Below are positions 28,401 to 37,500 of a stretch of DNA of 64,000 nt, in pieces. The first letter of the stretch is position 1. Each line of letters starts with the position of its first letter. Source of the DNA: Aspidapion aeneum (Eukaryota; Arthropoda; Insecta; Coleoptera; Brentidae). The stretch is taken from positions 1 through 64,000 of the forward strand of contig CAUYVT010000084.1 in assembly GCA_963576565.1 (NCBI GenBank), given 5' to 3'. The position numbers and the translations under genes were made by a program. The notes under the pieces were generated by a model that saw only the letters and a list, made by a program, of their open reading frames with translations, ran no database searches and was not told the DNA's origin.

Positions 28401-28440
28401 GAAAATTTGGGTCTTCGGCCGTACAAATTTTCTTTAAAAG

Positions 28441-31400
28441 GTACGTGAAAATTTAGCTCTTCGGCCATACAAATTTTCTTTAATAGGTACGTTAAAATTT
28501 AGCTCTTCGGCCATACAAATTTTCTTTAAAAGGTACGTGAAAATTTAGCTCTTCGGCCGTACAAATTTTCTTTAAATAGTACGTGAAAATTTAGCTCTTC
28601 GGCCGTACAAATTTTCTTTAAATAGTACGTGAAAATTTAGCTCTTTGGCCATACAAATTTTATATAAATACGTGAAAATTTAGCTCTTCGGCCATACAAA
28701 TTTTCTTTAATAGGTACGTGAAAATTTAGCTCTTCGGCCATACAAATTTTCTTTAAAAGGTACGTGAAAATTTAGCTCTTCGGCCATACAAATTTTCTTT
28801 AAATAGTACGTGAAAATTTAGCTCTTTGGCCATACAAATTTTATATAAATACGTGAAAATTTAGCTCTTCGGCCATACAAATTTTCTTTAATAGGTACGT
28901 GAAAATTTAGCTCTTCGGCCATACAAATTTTCTTTAAAAGGTACGTGAAAATTTAGCTCTTCGGCCGTACAAATTTTCTTTAAATAGTACGTGAAAATTT
29001 AGCTCTTCGGCCGTACAAATTTTCTTTAAATAGTACGTGAAAAATTAGCTCTTCGCCCATACAAATTTTCTTTAAAAGGTACGTTAAAATTTAGCTCTTC
29101 GGCCGTACAAATTTTCTTTAAAAGGTACGTGAAAATTTAGCTCTTTGGCCATACAAATTTTATATAAATACGTGAAAATTTAGCTCTTCGGCCATACAAA
29201 TTTTCTTTAAATAGTACGTGAAAATTTAGCTCTTTGGTCATACAAATTTTATATAAATACGTGAAAATTTAGCTCTTCGGCCATACAAATTTTCTTTAAT
29301 AGGTACGTGAAAATTTAGCTCTTCGGCCATACAAATTTTCTTTAAAAGGTACGTGAAAATTTAGCTCTTCGGCCGTACAAATTTTCTTTAAATAGTACGT
29401 GAAAATTTAGCTCTTCGGCCGTACAAATTTTCTTTAAATAGTACGTGAAAAATTAGCTCTTCGGCCATACAAATTTTATTTAAATAGTACGTGAAAATTT
29501 AGCTCTTCGGCCATACAAATTTTCTTTAAAAGGTACATGAAAATTTAGCTCTTTGGCCATACAAATTTTATATAAATACGTGAAAATTTAGCTCTTCGGC
29601 CATACAAATTTTCTTTAATAGGTACGTGAAAATTTAGCTCTTCGGCCATACAAATTTTCTTTAAAAGGTACGTGAAAATTTAGCTCTTCGGCCGTACAAA
29701 TTTTCTTTATATAGTACGTGAAAATTTAGCTCTTCGGCCGAACAAATTTTCTTTAAATAGTACGTGAAAGTTTAGCTCTTCGGCCATACAAATTTTATTT
29801 AAATAGTACGTGAAAATTTAGCTCTTCGGCCATACAAATTTTCTTTAAATAGTACGTGAAAATTTAGCTCTTCGGCCGTACAAATTTTCTTTATATAGTA
29901 CGTGAAAATTTAGCTCTTCGGCCGTACAAATTTTCTTTAAATAGTACGTGAAAATTTAGCTCTTCGGCCATACAAATTTTCTTTAAAAGGTACGTGAAAA
30001 TTTAGCTCTTCGGCCATACAAATTTTCTTTAAAAGGTACATTAAAATTTAGCTCTTCGGCCATACAAATTTTCTTTAGAAGGTACGTGAAAATTTAGCTC
30101 TTCGGCCGTACAAATTTTCTTTAAATAGTACGTGAAAATTTAGCTCTTCGGCCATACAAATTTTCTTTAAAAGGTACGTGAAAATTTAGCTCTTCGGCCA
30201 TACAAATTTTCTTTAATAGGTACGTGAAAATTTAGCTCTTCGCCCATACAAATTTTCTTTAAAAGGTACGTTAAAATTTAGCTCTTCGGCCATACAAATT
30301 TTCTTTAAAAGGTACGTTAAAATTTAGCTCTTCGTCCATACAATTTTCTTTAAAAGGTACGTGAAAATTTAGCTTTTCGGGCATACAAATTTTCTTTAAA
30401 TAGTACGTGAAAATTTAGCTCTTCGGCAATACAAATTTTCTTTAAATACTACGGGAAAATTTAGCTCTTCGGCCATACAAATTTTCTTTAAAAGGTACGT
30501 GAAAATTTAGCTCTTCGGCCGTACAAATTTTCTTTAAATAGTACGTGAAAATTTAGCTCTTCGGCCATACAAATTTTCTTTAAAAGGTACGTTAAAATTT
30601 AGCTCTTCGGCCATACAAATTTTCTTTAAATAGTACGTGAAAATTAGCTTTTCGGGCATACAAATTTTCTTTAAATAGTACGTGAAAATTTAGCTCTTCG
30701 GCAATACAAATTTTCTTTAAATACTACGGGAAAATTTAGCTCTTCGGCCATACAAATTTTCTTTAAAAGGTACGTGAAAATTTAGCTCTTCGGCCGTACA
30801 ATATTTCTTTAAAAGGTACGTGAAAATTTAGCTCTTCGGCATTATACAAATTTTCTTTAAATAGTACGTGAAAATTTAGCTCTTCGGCCGTACAAATTTT
30901 CTTTAAATAGTACGTGAAAATTAAGCTCTTCAGCCATACAAATTTTCTTTAAATAGTACGTGAAAATTTAGCTCTTCGGCTTTATACAAATTTTCTTTAA
31001 ATAGTACGTGAAAATTTAGCTCTTCGGCCATACAAATTTTCTTTAAAAGGTACGTGAAAATTTAGCTCTTCGGCCATACAAATTTTCTTTAAATTGTACG
31101 TGAAAATTTAGCCCTTCGGCCATACAAATTTTCTTTAAATAGTACGTGAAAATTTAGCTCTTCGGCCGTACAAATTTTCTTTAAATAGTACGTGAAAATT
31201 AAGCTCTTCAGCCATACAAATTTTCTTTAAAAGGTACGTGAAAATTTAGCTCTTTGGCCATACAAATTTTCTTTAAATAATACGTGAAATTTTAGCTCTT
31301 CGGCCATACAAATTTTCTTTAAAAGGTACGTGAAAATTTAGCTCTTCGGCCATACAAATTTTCTTTAAATAGTACGTGAAAATTTAGCTCTTCGTCCATA

Positions 31401-32233
31401 CAAATTTTCTTTAAATAGTACGTGAAAATTTAGCTCTTCGGCCATACAAATTTTCTTTAAAAGGTACGTGAAAATTTAGCTCTTCGGCCATACAAATTTT
31501 CTTTAAATAGTACGTGAAAATTTAGCTCTTCGTCCATACAAATTTTCTTTAAATAGTACGTGAAAATTTAGCTCTTCGGCCATACAAATTTTCTTTAAAA
31601 GGTACGTGAAAATTTAGCTCTTCGTCCATACAATTTTCTTTAAAAGGTACGTGAAAATTTAGCTTTTCGGGCATACAAATTTTCTTTAAATAGTACGTGA
31701 AAATTTAGCTCTTCGTCCATACAAATTTTCTTTAAAAGGTACGTGAAAATTTAGCTCTTCGGCCATACAAATTTTCTTTAAAAGGTACGTGAAAATTTAG
31801 CTCTTCGGCCATACAAATTTTCTTTAAAATGTACGTGAAAATTTGGCTCTTCGGCCGTACAAATTTTCTTTAACGTGAAAATTTAGCTCTTCGGCCATAC
31901 AAATTTTCTTTAAAAGGTACGTGAAAATTAAGCTCTTTGGCCGTACAAATTTTCTTTAAATACTACGTGAAAATTTAGCTCTTCGGCCATACAAATTTTC
32001 TTTAAAAGGTACGTGAAAATTTGGCTCTTCGGCCGTACAAATTTTCTTTAACGTGAAAATGTAGCTCTTCGGCCGTACAATATTTCTTTAAAAGGTACGT
32101 GAAAATTTAGCTCTTCGGCTTTATACAAATTTTCTTTAAATAGTACGTGAAAATTTAGCTCTTCGGCCGTACAAATTTTCTTTAAATAGTACGTGAAAAT
32201 TTGGGTCTTCGGCCGTACAAATTTTCTTTAAAA
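28441..32233. repeat. 3.8-kb higher-order segment (repeated at 40,680-44,473)
   Basis: This segment matches 40,680-44,473 at a constant offset of 12,240 bp, which is about 5,074 bp once the BEL/Pao insertion and its target duplication are subtracted. It starts just after a TTTGGGTCTTCGG unit ending CTTTAAAAG, the same sequence that flanks the insertion. Both copies contain the same run of TTTATAC, CTTTAACGTG and ACTACGGG variants. Confidence 0.6.
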
Positions 32234-32256
32234 GGTACGTGAAAATTTAGCTCTTC
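30978..32256. repeat. 1.28-kb tandem duplication, first copy
   Basis: The block from one GGCTTTATAC unit to the next is repeated immediately downstream at 32,257-33,513. Paired markers confirm it: ACAATTTTC/CGGGCATAC at 31,621 and 32,899, and CTTTAACGTG at about 31,845 and 33,118, offset about 1,275-1,279 bp. Confidence 0.7.
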
Positions 32257-33508
32257 GGCTTTATACAAATTTTCTTTAAATAGTACGTGAAAATTTAGCT
32301 CTTCGGCCATACAAATTTTCTTTAAAAGGTACGTGAAAATTTAGCTCTTCGGCCATACAAATTTTCTTTAAATTGTACGTGAAAATTTAGCCCTTCGGCC
32401 ATACAAATTTTCTTTAAATAGTACGTGAAAATTTAGCTCTTCGGCCGTACAAATTTTCTTTAAATAGTACGTGAAAATTAAGCTCTTCAGCCATACAAAT
32501 TTTCTTTAAAAGGTACGTGAAAATTTAGCTCTTTGGCCATACAAATTTTCTTTAAATAATACGTGAAATTTTAGCTCTTCGGCCATACAAATTTTCTTTA
32601 AAAGGTACGTGAAAATTTAGCTCTTCGGCCATACAAATTTTCTTTAAATAGTACGTGAAAATTTAGCTCTTCGTCCATACAAATTTTCTTTAAATAGTAC
32701 GTGAAAATTTAGCTCTTCGGCCATACAAATTTTCTTTAAAAGGTACGTGAAAATTTAGCTCTTCGGCCATACAAATTTTCTTTAAATAGTACGTGAAAAT
32801 TTAGCTCTTCGTCCATACAAATTTTCTTTAAATAGTACGTGAAAATTTAGCTCTTCGGCCATACAAATTTTCTTTAAAAGGTACGTGAAAATTTAGCTCT
32901 TCGTCCATACAATTTTCTTTAAAAGGTACGTGAAAATTTAGCTTTTCGGGCATACAAATTTTCTTTAAATAGTACGTGAAAATTTAGCTCTTCGTCCATA
33001 CAAATTTTCTTTAAAAGGTACGTGAAAATTTAGCTCTTCGGCCATACAAATTTTCTTTAAAAGGTACGTGAAAATTTAGCTCTTCGGCCATACAAATTTT
33101 CTTTAAAATGTACGTGAAAATTTGGCTCTTCGGCCGTACAAATTTTCTTTAACGTGAAAATTTAGCTCTTCGGCCATACAAATTTTCTTTAAAAGGTACG
33201 TGAAAATTAAGCTCTTTGGCCGTACAAATTTTCTTTAAATACTACGTGAAAATTTAGCTCTTCGGCCATACAAATTTTCTTTAAAAGGTACGTGAAAATT
33301 TGGCTCTTCGGCCGTACAAATTTTCTTTAACGTGAAAATGTAGCTCTTCGGCCGTACAATATTTCTTTAAAAGGTACGTGAAAATTTAGCTCTTCGGCTT
33401 TATACAAATTTTCTTTAAATAGTACGTGAAAATTTAGCTCTTCGGCCGTACAAATTTTCTTTAAATAGTACGTGAAAATTTGGGTCTTCGGCCGTACAAA
33501 TTTTCTTT
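32257..33508. repeat. 1.28-kb tandem duplication, second copy
   Basis: This is the second copy of the 1.28-kb block. It runs into the target duplication of the BEL/Pao element, so the last satellite unit before the insertion is the TTTGGGTCTTCGG unit ending CTTTAAAAG. Confidence 0.7.
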
Positions 33509-33513
33509 AAAAG
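33509..33513. repeat. Target site duplication AAAAG, left
   Basis: The five bases before the 5' LTR are AAAAG. The same five bases follow the 3' LTR at 40,675-40,679. A 5-bp duplication is normal for BEL/Pao integrases. The duplicated bases belong to the satellite hexamer AAAAGG. Confidence 0.9.
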
Positions 33514-33994
33514 TGTTCGTGCAACTTTAATTTTAAAATTCAAATTTTGCGCCAAATTCCCGTATTCGGAAAACCCACACAATTTCAATTTGGTTGGCAC
33601 AAGCAAAACGCCAGCGCCATCTACAAAAATGAATCTGCGCAAAAAGGCGTAACCAAAAAAGATTCGTCTGTCGTATTCTGTCGAGATCACCACGCAGCAT
33701 GGTGATAAATTCTATTAACCAAAAAATCCAATAACATTCTTAGAAAATCAAACTAAACCATTACACAAACAAGTGATTCTAGTGTGGAGCGACTGCAACG
33801 ACTGGGCCAGCGAGAGGAGCTCCTCTGGACGACGGAAACAGCTGAAAAGGTGAGTGCCAATCCTCTATATTGTCTTTGTGTGGCTCGGAAAGATTAATAT
33901 TTTTACATCGTCCTTTTAAGGATTTTTGCACCCAGATTTTATAAAACGGCCAGCGCATACAGTCCCGCAGCTCTCAACCCTCAAAACAACAACA
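33514..33994 (+). repeat. 5' LTR of the BEL/Pao element
   Basis: The LTR is 481 bp, begins TGTTCGTGCAAC and ends CAAAACAACAACA. It has the same length and, by eye, the same sequence as the LTR at 40,194-40,674. Transcription should start inside it, but I do not see an unambiguous TATA box. No canonical AATAAA signal stands out. A strong splice-donor match lies at 33,847-33,855. Confidence 0.95.
33847..33855 (+). promoter_or_regulatory. Candidate 5' splice donor in the LTR
   Basis: AAG|GTGAGT matches the animal 5' splice-site consensus perfectly. It lies 139 bp before the end of the LTR. A possible acceptor (TTCTTATTTAACAG) ends at 34,304, before the start codon. Splicing would remove the primer-binding site and most of the leader. 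Whether it is used is unknown. Confidence 0.4.
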
Positions 33995-33999
33995 TTTTC

Positions 34000-34016
34000 T
34001 GGTCCCACGACCCAGA
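34000..34016 (+). other. Primer-binding site
   Basis: TGGTCCCACGACCCAGA starts five bases after the LTR end (TTTTC between). A TGG start pairs with the CCA end of a tRNA, as expected for minus-strand priming. I could not assign the matching tRNA. Confidence 0.65.
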
Positions 34017-34553
34017 TAGTTTTTTAAAATTTGTTTGCTAAAAATATTAGATTTTTACCCTCGCCATCTTGATTCGTTTGTTGCCGTGTCCGGTTTAGAA
34101 AGGAGGTTCCGTCCCCCCTTGCGTGGCTTAACGGTGACTCCACCCACATTTCATTGCAGCCGAAATTGGCACTTCGTACGTCGTTTGTTTTGATTCAAAA
34201 ATCGAAATTTGTTTAAATAATAGTTATTTGTTTAAATAATATGTTATAGTTATTCAAAACAACAAAAGTGCTTGTGAGTTGAATGCTTTATTCTTATTTA
34301 ACAGGTAAACAAACACATCTGGTAGAATTAGTATTTACCTGTAAATTATAAGTAAACGGTAGTAGGTACAATTTGTTTTCTGTGCATTTATTTTGGGAGA
34401 AAAATCGCGACCTAGGATAACAGTTTTTGCATTTATTCGAGAAATCGATAATAAAATATATGCTGTCGAACTCTTTTGGACTGATTAAAGTCAATAGGGG
34501 TCAAGTGTTAGTTTTATTCCTTTTAAATATTTTTTATTTTTTTAATTAACAAT
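34017..34553 (+). other. 5' leader of the BEL/Pao element
   Basis: This non-coding leader lies between the primer-binding site and the gag-pol start. It is AT-rich, with a weak pyrimidine tract and CAG ending at 34,304 that could act as a 3' splice site. It probably contains the packaging signal, which is not visible by sequence alone. No other gene is seen. Confidence 0.5.
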
Positions 34554-37500
34554 ATGTCGTTAAAAAAGCTTGAGAATCAACGCAAAGTTTCAATATCTCG
34601 TATTACGGAAACGTATAACTTGGGAACAAAAGCTAAATCAGATAGTTCTTCCTTGCCAATTTTTAAGGCGTTTTACGAATCGTTAGATGATCACTATGAA
34701 CAATTTAAAAACATTCATAATGACATCATAGGTCTCTTGAAAGACGACGACAATGATGAGTTCGAAGTACAAGACAAAATTAGGAAAGATACGGATCTAT
34801 TCTACCACCAAGCTAAAGTTCTTTTTTCGAGTTTATGTTCCGATTCAGTTCATTCAAATTTCACCCCCGCAACTTCACACTATTCACGTAGCGATGATCT
34901 GGGCCCTTTAAAGGTACCTTGCTTTAATGGAAACGTAAAAAAGTGGCCAACCTTTTACGATGTTTATTCTTGTTTGGTTCACGAAAACTCTAATTATTCC
35001 GATATAAGGAAATTTCAACATTTGCTAACCTTCCTTGAGGGCGAACCACTTAATATTTTAAGCTCTATAAAATTAACGGCAAGTAATTACGCAATCGCCT
35101 GGAAGGTATTAACAGATCGCTATCAAAATAAAAGACTTTTAGCCAGTACCTACTGGAACTCAATCTACTATGCAAATTCTTTAAAGGGAAACCAGTCAGC
35201 AAAGGATCTTAGAGTCTTGGTAGATACCTTTTCCGAGAATATTGCGGCGCTCGAAAATCTTGAATTTCCAGTAACGTCGTGGTGTTTTTGTTTATTTTCA
35301 ATTTTATTATCAAAAATCGATCAAACCACAAGAACCGCTTTCGAATTAAAGTATAGTACTACCGAGATTCCAACATATCAAAATCTAATTCAGTTTCTTA
35401 TTAACCAATGCCGTGCTCTTGAAACAGTACAGCTATCTCCCCAAAATACGCAAATGCAACCTTCGACTTCCAAACAGCAAAAACCAAATTATTCGAATTC
35501 TAGTAACCAAAAATATAATTCTTATTCAAATAATCAGTACAAATCAAGCCCTCCATCAAATTTTTTAGCGCATACGCACTCACAAGTATCAAATAAACAA
35601 TCCAATATTCAATTTCGACAAAACCAACAACCCTATAGGTGCAAATTATGCAATAATTCTTTTCATCCACTCTCGCAGTGTGGTGTTTTTATCTCCAAAT
35701 CTCCTTCAGATCGTTTTACTTATGTAAAACAACAATCGTTATGTATCAACTGTTTACGTTCAAATCATCAAGTAATTGACTGCAGTAGTACCTACAACTG
35801 CAGGGTATGTCGACATAGGCACCATAGTCTTATTCATCTATCGCAAACGACAGATTCAATCCGTCAGAATTCAAGTCAATCCTTTGTTAATTCAAGCCAA
35901 AATTCAAATCAAAATTCGAACTTAAATCAAAGTTTTAATTCAAATCAAGTGGCCGTGCCTAGCACAGGCACAAACTTATCGTATCAGAATTCAAATTCAA
36001 GTCTTAGCCAACAGAACCCTAGTTTTGTTCAACCCAGTTCAAATTCAATTCAAATCAATTCGAATCCAAATACATCTACAAATCAATACTCTTCGTTATC
36101 CACCTTGACGCCCCGGACGACAGTGCTTCTAGCGACTATAAAATTAGAGGTACTCGATAGTCGGGGTAACTACCAACCTGTCCGAGCACTTCTGGACAGC
36201 GGTAGCCAAGCTAACCTGATAAGCGAAGCTTGTCTTAACAGGTTAGGCTTGCCAAGAAACAAAATTTCGATCCCTGTTCTGGGACTAAATCAATCTTCAT
36301 CGGCCACTAACGGCATTTCTACTTGCACTATTCGAGCCCTAGGCCAACAAGAGCCTACCTTTTCTATTCAAGTCTTCGTTTTACCGAAACTCTGTTCGAA
36401 TATGCCCTCAATACAGGTAGATTCATCCAATTGGAGTCATATTTCAAATCTAAAGCTTGCAGATAACCAATTTTACAACCCTGGTCCAATTGACTTACTC
36501 TTAGGTGCACAACTTTACACAGAAATCGTCCAATCAGGACGAATTCCAGGACCTCACGGCCTACCCTCCGCTTTTGAGACAGTTTTTGGTTGGGTCTTGA
36601 TGGGCCAAACTCAAAGCATAAATATTTCACCTCAAGTCAATTCGTACTTTACTTCCTGTGAGCAGTCTCTCGACTTTAATATTCGCAGATTTTGGGAACT
36701 AGAATCAATTAAGTCAAAAACGTTTCTCTCACCCGAAGAAAAAAGATGTGAAGAGATTTTCCAAAAAACTACCACTAGAGATATTTCGGGCCGATTTACT
36801 GTAAATTTGCCTTTTCGTCACATTGACCCTCCTGACCTAGGAGACACATATTCAGTGGCCTACCGTCAATTTTTGTCTCTCGAATCTCGCTTAATAAAAA
36901 ATTCAAATTTCTATAGTATGTACTCGGATTTTATGAGAGAATATCTCAAAAACGGGCACATGTCTTTAATTCCAAGATCCGAACCTAGACCTCAGTTATG
37001 TTCTTATTTACCACATCACGGAGTCCTTCGTCTTGACAAATCAACGACTAAACTCCGGGTGGTTTTTAACCCCTCGATTAAGGGTTCGAAAGGCCTAAGC
37101 ATGAACGAAACTCTTTTAATAGGACCAAAATTACAAGCCGATATTTCCGAAATTCTATTAAAATTCAGATTTTATTCTATCGTATTTTTGACTGATATAA
37201 AACAGCACTTTTTACAAATTCAAATTAATCCAATTCATCGGGACTACCAAAGGCTACTTTGGCGATTTGATCCCAATGAACCCCTGCAGGAATACAGGCT
37301 TAATACAGTGACGTTTGGTGTTAGTTCAAGTCCCTATTTAGCTATTAGAACTCTTAGAGAACTAGCCATCCTGGAGGCTAAGAATTATCCTGAAGCATCC
37401 CAGGTCCTTTTGAATAACATTTTCATGGACGATATTTGCTGTGGAGCTAACTCTCTAGAAGGTGCTTTATCACTTCAAAAAGATCTCATAGCGTTGCTTA

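Larger units (their letters stand above)
1..33508. repeat. 46-bp satellite array, left block
   Basis: About 730 tandem units of about 46 bp abut without unique spacers. Read from TACAAATTTTC, each unit runs through a variable hexamer (AAATAG, AAAAGG, AATAGG, AAATAA, AGAAGG or AAAGCT), then TACGTGAAAATTTAGC, then TCTTCGGCC followed by A or G. Local duplications confirm the period: an 8-unit copy is offset by 368 bp and a 10-unit copy by 459 bp. Shorter variants of about 43 bp (with ATATAAATACG) and about 32 bp (CTTTAACGTG) are interspersed. Reading frames here are a by-product of the low stop density. The family is unnamed to me. The size and the higher-order structure fit pericentromeric or centromeric heterochromatin, but location on the chromosome is inference. 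Confidence 0.97.

Noticed and set aside
33415..33693. Frame across the satellite-LTR border, and its twin at 40,146-40,373
   Set aside because: Both derive from the LTR read backwards; they repeat only because the LTR does.
34000..34016. Assignment of a specific tRNA to the primer-binding site
   Set aside because: The CTGGGTCGTGGGACCA complement did not match any tRNA 3' end I could recall with confidence.
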